Below, in pieces: positions 24,701 through 32,634 of a stretch of 41,581 bases of DNA. This DNA comes from Verrucomicrobiota bacterium (GTDB taxonomy: Bacteria; Verrucomicrobiota; Verrucomicrobiia; Limisphaerales; SIBE01), in NCBI GenBank assembly GCA_016209525.1, contig JACQWK010000754.1, forward strand, positions 1 to 41,581, in the 5' to 3' direction. Made by a program: the position numbers and the translations under genes. The notes under the pieces are model-generated. The model was not told the origin of the DNA. It did no database searches and saw only the letters and a program-made list of their open reading frames with translations. How positions within the stretch are numbered: position 1 is the first letter of the stretch; the number at the start of each line of letters is the position of its first letter.

Positions 24701-26274
24701 GGGGAACCTTTCTGATGATGATTCACCGAACTGGGCGCGCGGTCCGGCGGCGCGCCCAGCGTGGCTTCGAGCTCTGCCAAAGCCACGAGGTATTCGGTCA
24801 GATGATGCCAGTACATGGATTCGACCTCCTGGAGGGTTCGCTGCGCCTCGATCAGATTCAGGAAATTCATTTTGTCGGTCTCGTAACCGAGCCGCGTGGC
24901 GGTGACGTTCTGCTGGGCCAGCGGCACGATTTTGTTTCGGAAGAGCTCGGCGTGGTGATGGAAGGTTTCGATCCGTTTCAGATGATCGCGCACCAGTCCG
25001 AGCGTCTCCTTCTGTTTAGCTTCGAGCTCAAACCGCGCGCTTTCGACGTTCTGTTTGGCCTCGTCGATGGCGGCCTTGTACTTTTTGCGGTTCAACCAAG
25101 GGAGACTGAAAAAAATGCCGGTGTCATATTCCTGAAGAGCCGCGCCGGACCCGTTGAATTGTCGGGCTTCAACGCGCAGCTCGGGATCAGGAATCCATTC
25201 ACGCCGGGCGAGGTCGTGTCGCGCCTGGGCCGCCTCGACTTTGTGGCGGGCGCTGCGGATGTCCGGCTGATGATCCAAGGCCAAGGCTTGCAGCCGCGCC
25301 AAATTCAAATCGTGAGGCGGCGCGGCCGGAAGCGATGGCCTGCTCAGAGGCCGGTCGGGGGGATGGTTCATCAGCACGTTGAGCTGGGATTCTGCATTGG
25401 AAATTTCGCGCTCGATGTCGAACCGCGCTTCCTCCTGTTTGGCCAAATCCGTCTCCGCCAGCAAGACGTCGCCTTGGGTTTGGCGGCCGACTTCGTATTT
25501 GGCGCGGCTGATTTCGACGAGTTGCTGGAGCAACTGAACATTCTTGCGGTTAAGGCCGAGCTGCACGTCGGCGTTGGCGAGCCGGTAGAAAGCGGCGCGG
25601 GCTTGCGCCGCGAGCTGATGTTCCTTGCGGCGCAATTCCTCGAATGCCGCGGCGGCTTCGGCGGCCGCAGCTTGAGCGCGTTTGCGATTCTTGCCAGTGA
25701 GAGGAATCGCTTGCGAAACCATCCATTCAGCGTCGGACACCGCATTGAAGCGAGTCGTTCCAGACCTTTCCACATCGACGCCTCCTTTCAAATCCTCCCA
25801 AGCTTTGGCTTGGGGCACTCGTTGTTTCATGGCCTCCCAATCGGCCCGGGCCGCTTTGAGCGAGGGATGGTTGCTCAACACTTCGGAAACCACGCGCTCG
25901 AGCGACAGGGCATTGGTCGAAGGAAGGGATATCTCTTCTGCCGCCGCCTGGATCCACGAAGCAAGAACGAGGGAGCTTCCGAGCCTGAAGGCTGAAGCGA
26001 GTCGCCCCGGGCCGCGCGAATTCTTCGTCCTCGTCTTCGTCCTCGTTCTCCAGTTTGGCGCCACCGATGACGAGGACGCGCACGATTTGGTCGCGGCCTT
26101 GCCGTGGTGCGCCGAATCGCAGGTTTGGAGCCTGCAAAGGATCTTCGCGCGACAAATTGTTTTAAGGTCAAGACACATTGGTGGCGAATCTGGATTCCGC
26201 CCGGAGCGAGCGGTAAATGGGTGCGTGCCCAAGAGAAGCCAAGGAAGGAGCCCATGGCCGCCTGATCCGGGCAC
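24697..26274 (-). CDS. cusC: TolC-family outer-membrane channel, CusC/CzcC type
   Basis: Up to 525 residues; the conserved part (about 430) is the outer-membrane efflux protein with two OEP repeats: LSLERVVSEVLSNHPSLKAARADWEAMKQRV, a coiled-coil region (AQARAAFYRLANADVQLGLNRKNVQLL), then LALDHQPDIRSARHKVEAAQARHDLARREWIPDPEL. A signal-like stretch (RLASAFRLGSSLVLASWIQAAA) lies about 90 residues in, so the true start is probably later than GTG 26274: ATG 26178, or a GTG near 26055 (VAPNWRTRTK). It forms the channel that receives metal from the CusBA complex. It overlaps the adaptor gene by 4 nt and begins about 24 nt after the small Cys-rich gene. Confidence 0.88.
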   Translation of the reverse strand: MPGSGGHGLLPWLLLGTHPFTARSGRNPDSPPMCLDLKTICRAKILCRLQTCDSAHHGKAATKSCASSSSVAPNWRTRTKTRTKNSRGPGRLASAFRLGSSLVLASWIQAAAEEISLPSTNALSLERVVSEVLSNHPSLKAARADWEAMKQRVPQAKAWEDLKGGVDVERSGTTRFNAVSDAEWMVSQAIPLTGKNRKRAQAAAAEAAAAFEELRRKEHQLAAQARAAFYRLANADVQLGLNRKNVQLLQQLVEISRAKYEVGRQTQGDVLLAETDLAKQEEARFDIEREISNAESQLNVLMNHPPDRPLSRPSLPAAPPHDLNLARLQALALDHQPDIRSARHKVEAAQARHDLARREWIPDPELRVEARQFNGSGAALQEYDTGIFFSLPWLNRKKYKAAIDEAKQNVESARFELEAKQKETLGLVRDHLKRIETFHHHAELFRNKIVPLAQQNVTATRLGYETDKMNFLNLIEAQRTLQEVESMYWHHLTEYLVALAELEATLGAPPDRAPSSVNHHQKGSP

Positions 26275-26297
26275 ACCTCAGGCGTGAGAAGAAAGAT

Positions 26298-26681
26298 TCA
26301 GATCAAGTAACTGCAGTTCGCGCGATAGAGAGGAACCGCAGCACTCCGGAAGGACGGACAAAAGGAGGGAGGAAAACTCGGCGCGGCGGGACTTGGAAGG
26401 CTGGGAATCTGGCCGAGCGCGGGCGGCAAGAAATGGAGCATGTCGAAATTCAGATTCCGAACCGGCGTGGCCGGTAGCGGGGCGGAACTGGGCGAGGAAC
26501 GTTCGAGACAACAGCTCTTCTGCCCACACGAGCATTTCGTGCAGGCGGAAGGCGTGTCGCTTTCGGCGGGGCGCGCCGCGAAGACAACCTGCGACCAGGC
26601 GAGCAAAAAGCTCAACAGGAGAGCGCAGGCTGCCTTCGGACGGATAGGATTTGAAATTTGAGATTTCAAAACTGAAATCAC
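26298..26681 (-). CDS. Small exported Cys-rich protein in the metal-efflux operon
   Basis: 127 residues, no family recognised. A signal peptide (ACALLLSFLLAWSQVVFA) follows a positively charged N-terminus. The mature protein has a cysteine cluster C47-x-x-C50-x-C52-x4-C57-C58, then a Pro/Ser-rich tail ending YRANCSYLI. The start is GTG 26681, which overlaps the upstream gene's TGA (GTGA). This overlap and the neighbours suggest a periplasmic metal-binding or sensing function, but only the Cys cluster supports it. Similar short proteins are easily missed by gene callers. Confidence 0.7.
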   Translation of the reverse strand: MISVLKSQISNPIRPKAACALLLSFLLAWSQVVFAARPAESDTPSACTKCSCGQKSCCLERSSPSSAPLPATPVRNLNFDMLHFLPPALGQIPSLPSPAAPSFPPSFCPSFRSAAVPLYRANCSYLI

Positions 26682-27145
26682 TTCTTGGCTTTATCCAATT
26701 TCGTCATGAACTTGGCCGTGTTCTTGTCGAAGTCCTTCTTGCAGTCCTTGCAGCAGAGCTTGATCTCGCGGCCGTCATGAATGAAGACGAAAGGCTCGCC
26801 CATGTCGCCGCCGAGTTTTTCATCCGAAACGATGCAGTTCGCCAAGGGGTAGGGTTTCACCTTCTTGGCCGCCTCGTCGATCTTCGCGACAAACTTGGCG
26901 GTCGTTTTATCGAAATCCTTCTTGCAGTCTTTGCAGCAGAGTTTCACTTCGCGGCCATCGTGCGCGAAGACGAAGGGTTCGCCCATGCTGTCCAGTTTTT
27001 CGCCGGAGACGACGCAGACGTTAAGGGGATAGGGTTTGGCCTTTTTCTCGGCCTTTTTGTCCGCAGCCAGGAGGCCCTGGGAATTAGCAACGAGGCTGGC
27101 GGCAACGATAGTGAGGGTGAGAGGTTTGAGTATTTTCATAGTCAT
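26678..27145 (-). CDS. Tandem TRASH/YHS-like metal-binding protein
   Basis: 155 residues. A signal peptide (MKILKPLTLTIVAASLVANSQGLLAA) is followed by two near-identical halves. Half one is NVCVVSGEKLDSMGEPFVF...KLCCKDCKKDFDK (Cys 44, 70, 71, 74); half two is NCIVSDEKLGGDMGEPFVF...KLCCKDCKKDFDK (Cys 104, 131, 132, 135). Each is a zinc-ribbon-like TRASH module of the kind that binds copper or other soft metals. A Lys-rich linker separates them. It is the first gene of the efflux operon, so it is probably a periplasmic metal chaperone or buffer. ATG 27145 or 27139 are both possible; the second has AGGTCG at a better distance. Confidence 0.85.
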   Translation of the reverse strand: MTMKILKPLTLTIVAASLVANSQGLLAADKKAEKKAKPYPLNVCVVSGEKLDSMGEPFVFAHDGREVKLCCKDCKKDFDKTTAKFVAKIDEAAKKVKPYPLANCIVSDEKLGGDMGEPFVFIHDGREIKLCCKDCKKDFDKNTAKFMTKLDKAKK

Positions 27146-27278
27146 CGACCTGTTAGATGTTCGAACACTATACGCTTATTCCCGCAAAACCACTCAAATA
27201 TTTTGACGGTCGGTTAACCGGCCGGATACTGCGATTGAGTCACTCGCCACCTTGCGATCAGACTCGCCAGTTTCGCGC

Positions 27279-28367
27279 TCAAGCGGTCCGCCAAAGATCA
27301 ATCGGCTTGGCGACTTTCGCGTGGAACGGAAGCGGCACCTTCTGGCCGGTCCGGGCGGAGCGATACGCGGCATACATGATTTCCAACACGGCCCGTCCGT
27401 CTTCGCCCGTGACCACCGGCGGTTTGTCTTCGCGCACGCATTCGATGAAATGCTTGAGTTCCTGGGGATAACCCTGATTGAACGCTTCCTCAAAAACCGT
27501 GAAAGACCACCCCTTGGTCGAGCCCGCCTTTTCCATCGCGTAACCGTAGCCATTTTCGCTGTAGGTCAGCGCCGAATTCCCGACGAAAAGATCGGCGTAA
27601 ATAACCCCGCCGGTGCCATAGACCTCGACGCGATCATCCATGCCGCCAGGCTTCGCCCAACTGTTCTCGGCAATCCCAATCGCGCCGCCCTCGAATTCCA
27701 CCGTGCAGACCGAATTCTCTTCGGCGCGCGTCCGACCTTTGTGGAGCAAGCCGCTCTGCATATGCGCATAGACCGATAGGGCCTTGGGGCGGCCACCTAG
27801 CATCCAGCGAAACCAGGCAATGCCGTGGCAGCCCATGTCCATGAGCGCGCCGCCGCCCGATTGACTCACGTCGTAAAACCAATCGCTGTGCGGGCCGGAA
27901 TGTTTTTCGCACTGGCGCATTTGAAAAATCGTCCCCATGGCGCCTTCGTTGACGAGTTTGCGCACGCGTTCGTATTTTGGCGCGAAGCACAGTTCCTCGG
28001 CGTACATCAACTTTCGGTTGGCGGTTTTGCACGCGGCGATCATTTCGTCGGCTTCCTCCAGAGTCATGGCCAAGGGCTTTTCGATGATGGTGTGCTTGCC
28101 GGCTTTGGCGGCGGCCAGAACCGCGCGGTGATGGAGAGAATTGGGGACGCAAATATCCACCACGTCACACCCGGACTTCGTGATGGCTTGGTCGAGATCG
28201 CTGAAAGATCGTTGAATTCCGTGCTTGCGGGCGAACGCCTCGGCCTTTTGAGCATTCCTTGTGTAAACCGCCACGACTTCCGCGTCCGGGACGAAACGGT
28301 GGTAGGACTCGATGTGAATCTCCGCGATGAAACCGGCGCCGAGGAGGGCAACTTTTGTCTTCGCCAT
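27279..28367 (-). CDS. Gfo/Idh/MocA family oxidoreductase (cytoplasmic)
   Basis: 362 residues without a signal. The nucleotide-binding motif is VALLGAGFIA (residues 6-15), followed by DICVPNSLHH, EKPLA (96-100, K97 catalytic) and DMGCH (D177/H181), the usual active-site Asp/His spacing. It most resembles inositol-2-dehydrogenase-like and related sugar oxidoreductases. It is shorter than, and not closely similar to, the exported paralogue at 4.6-5.95 kb. Its stop codon is 133 nt from the first gene of the metal operon, but on the same strand upstream, so co-transcription is possible yet functionally unexplained. Start: ATG 28367. Confidence 0.9.
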   Translation of the reverse strand: MAKTKVALLGAGFIAEIHIESYHRFVPDAEVVAVYTRNAQKAEAFARKHGIQRSFSDLDQAITKSGCDVVDICVPNSLHHRAVLAAAKAGKHTIIEKPLAMTLEEADEMIAACKTANRKLMYAEELCFAPKYERVRKLVNEGAMGTIFQMRQCEKHSGPHSDWFYDVSQSGGGALMDMGCHGIAWFRWMLGGRPKALSVYAHMQSGLLHKGRTRAEENSVCTVEFEGGAIGIAENSWAKPGGMDDRVEVYGTGGVIYADLFVGNSALTYSENGYGYAMEKAGSTKGWSFTVFEEAFNQGYPQELKHFIECVREDKPPVVTGEDGRAVLEIMYAAYRSARTGQKVPLPFHAKVAKPIDLWRTA

Positions 28368-28437
28368 GCGCGGAATAGTAGGACCGGCATCTTGCCTGTC
28401 AAATGATCAGGCAAGCCGGACGACTAAGCCCCAAACC

Positions 28438-28465
28438 CGAAGCACGGAATCCGAAATTCGAAACA
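28438..28465. repeat. STRR-like heptamer array (CGAAATC type)
   Basis: CGAAGCA, CGGAATC, CGAAATT, CGAAACA in 7-nt phase, preceded by CAAACC. The same unit recurs at 33601-33635. Confidence 0.7.
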
Positions 28466-28539
28466 AATCCAAATGTTGGAAGGAAGGAATCTCAAAACGA
28501 ACCGCACACAGATGGATCGCCCCGATTTTGACCAGTGGA

Positions 28540-28712
28540 GTTTAGATTGGGGAGCACACGCGCCCTCGCGTGTTCCGACCGGCGCCTCGCCGGTCGGTTC
28601 CGGGTGCAGCTTGGTAAAGAACCATTGGGTTGTCCCAGCACGAGAAGGTGGTCGGCGAGAGTGCCTACCATGCCAGGCGAGGACGTGTGCGCTTCCCAGT
28701 TCAACTGAGAGC
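28540..28712. repeat. Inverted pair of the CGAGGGCGCGTG repeat
   Basis: GGGGAGCACACGCGCCCTCG at about 28550 faces CGAGGACGTGTGCGCTTCCC at about 28680. Between them is the hairpin GACCGGCG-CCTC-GCCGGTC and a TGGTCGGCGAGAGTGCC module that matches 3206-3275. It lies in the 576-nt gap between the second oxidoreductase and second HEAT genes, which holds no gene. Confidence 0.7.
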
Positions 28713-28853
28713 GAGTTTTGATAATGGGTGGAACGGGCTACCAGCCCGTTCTCGGCGGCAAGCTGCCGCGGAAAATGGCGACAGGCTGGTGGCCTGCCGC
28801 AACAGGCCAGTGGCCTGTTCCACCCAAAAGGCATTTTCAAAACACGCTCTTAT
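28709..28853. repeat. Hairpin-cluster element bounded by imperfect TIRs
   Basis: Outer arms: GAGCGAGTTTTGATAATG...GGGTGGAAC and GTTCCACCC...CATTTTCAAAACACGCTC, an imperfect inverted repeat of about 25 bp. Inside are four short hairpins in a row: GGGCT-acc-AGCCC, GCGGCAAGCTGCCGC, CAGGC-tggtg-GCCTG, and AACAGGCC-AGT-GGCCTGTT. A related hairpin cluster is at 40072-40184. Confidence 0.7.
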
Positions 28854-28943
28854 GGCTGAGCGGAGCGATACATTCGCCGCAATGTCTGGCTCCACCTTCG
28901 CTGCTTCGTTTCTTTGTTGTTCAAGGGACAGCCGATTCTGTGG

Positions 28944-30467
28944 TCATCGAAGGGAGAGTCCGGCGGCGGATTCAGGGTCGATCTTCCGCAGAACCTCGAG
29001 CACTTCTCGCCGATCGCTCCAAGGATTCTTCTTGTCGGCGACAAAGCCTGCGAGTGACACGGCGGCTGGTCGCGCCTTGGTCCCCATTTCTTCGCAAGTT
29101 TTGAGCGCCGTGTGGAATGTCAGCTCGTCCTTCTGCTTCAAGGCCTGATTCAGGATGGGTAATGCCGCCGCCTGATCCTGGGAGATTTTCCAGATCGCCC
29201 GCGCCGCGAGCGTTTGCAGCCGCGAATCCTTTTCCGACACGATCTTGGCGAGCACAGGCAAGGCTCCTTTGGCGACTGGCCCAAGTTCCGCGAGAAGCCA
29301 AGCGGCTGTTTCCTTGGGCCCAAGACGCACTGGGATCGGGACTGGAGACCGCCAAGTTGGAATTCTGACTGTCCATGCGGGTTCCGAAGAAAATCCTCCC
29401 TCCTGCTGAAGCGCTTCGATGAGCGCTGGCACTGCGTGTTCCGGTTGATTTCGAATGCGAGCGGTCGCGACGGTGGCCAGCACCCGCAAGACACCCGTCT
29501 GTCCCGATTCCACTTCCATTAACGCCGGCAGCGCCTCGCTCGCAGGCGGTCCGGTCTTCATGAGAATCTCCAGAATTGGCGGCCAGGTTTGAGGTTGAGA
29601 GTCTTTCAGACACTGGACCAACGCCGGGACTGCTTCGGCGGCAACCGAGCCAATCTCCGCGAGCGCATTCAATGCGTTGTTCCGCAGGGCCTGCTCGCCC
29701 AAGAGCTCAACGAGGGTCGGCACGGCTTCTTTCGCTTCTCGTCCTATCATGCCGAGGGCGACCACTTCGTTCCGAGGCCCCAGAGGCTTTCGTTTGCGAA
29801 TCAATTCCACCAGGAGGACGACGGCTGGTTCCGCCCGTGTTCCAAAGCGGCCCACGGCAATCGCGGGCGAGTCATCCAGAATGAAATCCTTCATCATGGC
29901 CGTCACCGGATCGCTCAGCACTTCGATCAGGGCCGAGAGCGCTTCCGGTGACTCCAGGCCGACAAAACCCAACACGCTGATCCCCGCCGCACGAATTTCC
30001 GGATCTTTCTCCTCGCGGACCCATTTGATCAACTCTGGCACCGATTCCTTTGCATCCGGGCCCAACTGCATCAACCAGAAGCGCGATCTTAAGCGGAGAG
30101 TTTCCGCGTCAAGCGGCCGAATTTTTTGGAGTTTAAGTGGAGTGGCGGAAGCTAATTTGTCCAAGAATTGGAAGCAGGCGTTTTTGAAGGCGGAGTCTTT
30201 CTGGCCAAGGGCCTTGATCAAACTGGGCCAAGCGTCTGAACCAAAGGCATTGACGACTTGCGGGTCCGGTTCGGTCCCACGGATCGTTGCGAGCCATTGG
30301 GTGACCGTCTTTCCTTCGTAGTTCAATTCGGGCTGATGCAGGACCCTGTAGAGGATCGCCCCGTTGACCGCAAGGAAGAGGGACACGACCAGCACCAGCA
30401 GCCGTTTTGCCCTTTTGGCTGCGGCGATCTGGGTCGGATTCGGCTGTTGTGGGCCTTCTATTTCCAT
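28944..30467 (-). CDS. Membrane-anchored HEAT-repeat protein, second copy
   Basis: 507 residues from ATG 30467, chosen because AGGAG lies about 10 nt upstream; an in-frame ATG at 30500 is an alternative. An N-terminal membrane span (LLVLVVSLFLAVNGAILYRVL) is followed by NYEGKTVTQWLATI, equivalent to VYQGKNLSAWIEDF in the first HEAT protein. The rest is an alpha-solenoid of HEAT repeats (AVPTLVELLGEQALRNNALNALAEIG, VPALVQCLKDSQPQTWPPILEIL). Repeats are more diverged than in the first protein. Probably a periplasmic or cytoplasmic protein-binding scaffold tethered to the membrane; partner unknown. Confidence 0.85.
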   Translation of the reverse strand: MEIEGPQQPNPTQIAAAKRAKRLLVLVVSLFLAVNGAILYRVLHQPELNYEGKTVTQWLATIRGTEPDPQVVNAFGSDAWPSLIKALGQKDSAFKNACFQFLDKLASATPLKLQKIRPLDAETLRLRSRFWLMQLGPDAKESVPELIKWVREEKDPEIRAAGISVLGFVGLESPEALSALIEVLSDPVTAMMKDFILDDSPAIAVGRFGTRAEPAVVLLVELIRKRKPLGPRNEVVALGMIGREAKEAVPTLVELLGEQALRNNALNALAEIGSVAAEAVPALVQCLKDSQPQTWPPILEILMKTGPPASEALPALMEVESGQTGVLRVLATVATARIRNQPEHAVPALIEALQQEGGFSSEPAWTVRIPTWRSPVPIPVRLGPKETAAWLLAELGPVAKGALPVLAKIVSEKDSRLQTLAARAIWKISQDQAAALPILNQALKQKDELTFHTALKTCEEMGTKARPAAVSLAGFVADKKNPWSDRREVLEVLRKIDPESAAGLSLR

Positions 30468-30510
30468 TTCGCACAGACTCCTAGCACAACAACGACGCAT
30501 CGGTATTGGC

Positions 30511-30613
30511 GCGCGGCCTTCCAGGGCACAGCATGTCCGCTTGGGCCATGCGCTCGATCTGTCCTACAAGTTCGCTCAACCTTTCCCACCCGTTGGGGCC
30601 TGGAAGGCCGCGC
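30511..30613. repeat. GCGCGGCCTTCCAGG inverted-repeat-bounded unit
   Basis: Perfect 15-bp arms GCGCGGCCTTCCAGG (30511-30525) and CCTGGAAGGCCGCGC (30599-30613). Same family as 16899-17005 and 1522-1610. It fills the gap between the DUF5107 and HEAT genes. Confidence 0.8.
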
Positions 30614-30670
30614 GCCGAAGCATAGTGTCGCTGTAGTGCGAACAGCGGACAACAACGTGTGGCAAATCGC

Positions 30671-32185
30671 TCATCTGGTTTCTTTTTGCTTCGTGGCTTC
30701 GGCCGGCAGATACGGAAAGTCCCACCGCATTGGCTGTGATAGTTTCGCCTCCACGTTGGCGAGAACCTGGCGGTTGTGCGTCAAGATCAAGCGAGGCACA
30801 GCTTGCGCCGAACCTTGGGACTTCGCTGCCGAAATCCGTGCACGAAAGGGCCGGTCGGGCGAGAGATTCAATCTGCGACGGAGCAACACGCCGTCGCCCT
30901 GCCGAAGCTCAACCAGCACCCCCCGGCGCGCGCGCGTCACGAACAGGCCCAAATCGACCAGCTTCTTCTGCTGGTCGGATTTGAAATTCAGCGCGATATC
31001 TTGATTCGCGTAAGTCAACCCGCCGGTGTTGTGGAATGCGTACATTTGCTCCTTCCAGCGACGGTGCATACCTGCTCCGAGCGCACCTCGCGCTTCATCG
31101 GAAAAATTGCGCGACGTGCCGCCCCACATTTCCACGTAACCGAGATTCGGGACTTCGCTGTATTCGCGCTGCCGTTCGGGCGGAGGCGGAAATCCCCAGG
31201 TCCAAATATCCATGCCGGGAGTGTCCTTGGGATCGAAGATGCGCACGACTCCTTCGTTCGCTTCGTGAGAGAAGGCAGCGTAGAAGCCGGCTGTGAGCTG
31301 CTGGGCCAGGAGATCGCCGATGCTCCGCCAATGCTTCACAAAGCGAAGCGGGTTGCGTTCGTATTCCTGGACCGTGCTGCCGAGCATCCAGCGGTTGAAA
31401 TCGCGGTCGAGCACGATCATCGCGGTGCAAGGCACAATCAGCTCAGTATCCGGTGTGAGTTGGCCGCGTCCGCCCGGCGCCCACATCGGGTTGACCCAGT
31501 GGGAGAATCTCGCCTCCTGATCCCCCGTGTTCTTCAGCGTGATTTCGGCTTCGTAATAGGCTCGGTCTTGGAAGAGCGCAATCTCCAACGTCTGCTCGAT
31601 CTTGGTCTGCGGTTCGAGCACGCGCATCTCGACCGCTTTCCGGCGGGAGCTGTTTTCGCTGATCCGGTATTTCCAGGGCAGCGCCCAGGTCGTGCCGTGT
31701 TCACCGCGTGGAATGGTGTATTCCGCGCCTCCCAGAATGAGCCACCAACCGGTGTCGTTTTGCTGGCCGGGAATTGGTTTGGCGATCGAATTCGTCCAGA
31801 ATTGTTCGTGGCCGGTCGGCCTAAAAACGAACGAATAGACTCGTCCCATCTCGGGCAGCACCGTGACGCGCACGTAGCGGTTTTGGAGAATGACCGCGCG
31901 ATGAGATCGAGCGACCACGGGCGGTTTCTGGCGCTGGTACTTTTCCCAATCAATCCGCGGGTAACCCAAGGCGTCCTGGAACTTCACTCCACTCAGATCA
32001 ATCTGCCGGATGAGGATCGCGGTCTCGCGAATGGCGAATGTTGGTCGCACGGCGGCGCTCTTCGCATCCGCGCTCGTCGAGAGCGGCGAAGAGACTGGCA
32101 CCATGGCCCACAGCCAACCTACAGTCCTCAGAAAAACAAAAGATTTGAGTCCAGGAAGGTGGTCGAGCCAATTTCCCAAGTTCAT
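30671..32185 (-). CDS. DUF5107 family exported protein
   Basis: 504 residues from ATG 32185. An open frame runs on to 32410, but that extra sequence is a repeat element, so it is excluded; GAAGAG lies about 5 nt before 32185. An N-terminal signal or anchor (SFVFLRTVGWLWAMVPVSSPLS) is followed by VILQNRYVRVTVLPEMGRVYSFVFRPTGHEQFW, the opening of DUF5107, and then a galactose-mutarotase-like beta-sandwich (YYEAEITLKNTGDQEARFSHWVNPMWAPGG). Related domains bind or act on carbohydrates. It sits alone on the minus strand between repeat blocks. Carbohydrate binding is inferred; enzyme activity is not established. Confidence 0.8.
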   Translation of the reverse strand: MNLGNWLDHLPGLKSFVFLRTVGWLWAMVPVSSPLSTSADAKSAAVRPTFAIRETAILIRQIDLSGVKFQDALGYPRIDWEKYQRQKPPVVARSHRAVILQNRYVRVTVLPEMGRVYSFVFRPTGHEQFWTNSIAKPIPGQQNDTGWWLILGGAEYTIPRGEHGTTWALPWKYRISENSSRRKAVEMRVLEPQTKIEQTLEIALFQDRAYYEAEITLKNTGDQEARFSHWVNPMWAPGGRGQLTPDTELIVPCTAMIVLDRDFNRWMLGSTVQEYERNPLRFVKHWRSIGDLLAQQLTAGFYAAFSHEANEGVVRIFDPKDTPGMDIWTWGFPPPPERQREYSEVPNLGYVEMWGGTSRNFSDEARGALGAGMHRRWKEQMYAFHNTGGLTYANQDIALNFKSDQQKKLVDLGLFVTRARRGVLVELRQGDGVLLRRRLNLSPDRPFRARISAAKSQGSAQAVPRLILTHNRQVLANVEAKLSQPMRWDFPYLPAEATKQKETR

Positions 32186-32340
32186 CGTTCTCTTCGTTGC
32201 CTTCTGTTCGGACCACAGAAGCGAGCGAAGGAAACGGAGAGGGCAAAGGAAGGGATTCACTTGTCGCAGCCGGACTTGGTAATTTTCGTTTTGGCCGTAA
32301 TGCGGACACGGGCGCAAATCAGGTTTTGAACACGAATCAT

Positions 32341-32514
32341 AAAGTAGCCACGGAGTGGCGTAAGATGATAGCCCACAGCGCAAGCTGTGGGAACAGGCCG
32401 CGCAAGCCAAAGCCCCAGAGCGGCAACAGAGATCTCCAGCCTAAAGCTTCTTTCGCCGCTCCGCGGCTCCACGCCAGAGGCGCTTTGACCCACAGCTTGC
32501 GCCGCGGGCTACGG
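32341..32514. repeat. Inverted-repeat unit around CCCACAGCGCAAGCTGTGGG
   Basis: TGATAGCCCACAGCGCAAGC with hairpin CCCACAG-CGCAAG-CTGTGGG (32372-32391) is answered by an inverted relative, CCCACAGCTTGCGC followed by GGGCTAC, at about 32489-32514. GCCACGGAGTGGC is another small hairpin at about 32347. This fills 32186-32560, which has no credible gene. Confidence 0.6.
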
Positions 32515-32561
32515 TCTGGCGCTGTAATACGTCACGGAAAAGTGATTGAGTTTCAACACCG

Positions 32562-32625
32562 TTTCGACCGGCGAGGCGCCGGTCGAGACACGCGAGGGCG
32601 CGTGTGCTCCCCAATTTCCACCGCA
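32562..32625 (+). repeat. GACCGGCGAGGCGCCGGTC...GCGCGTGTGCTCCCC repeat
   Basis: Hairpin GACCGGCG-AGG-CGCCGGTC followed by CACGCGAGGGCGCGTGTGCTC and CCCAATTTCCAC. A diverged member of the 3206/6018/28540-28712 family, just downstream of the secreted-protein gene. Confidence 0.65.
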
Positions 32626-32634
32626 CACTCACGG

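Noticed and set aside
30776..32329. A 517-codon plus-strand frame opposite the DUF5107 gene
   Set aside because: The minus strand shows clear DUF5107 homology; the plus-strand product has no recognisable motif and is biased in composition as antisense of GC-rich genes usually is.
32186..32410. N-terminal extension of the DUF5107 protein
   Set aside because: It is encoded by an inverted-repeat unit, is Cys-rich without pattern, and lies before a good start with signal peptide at 32185.
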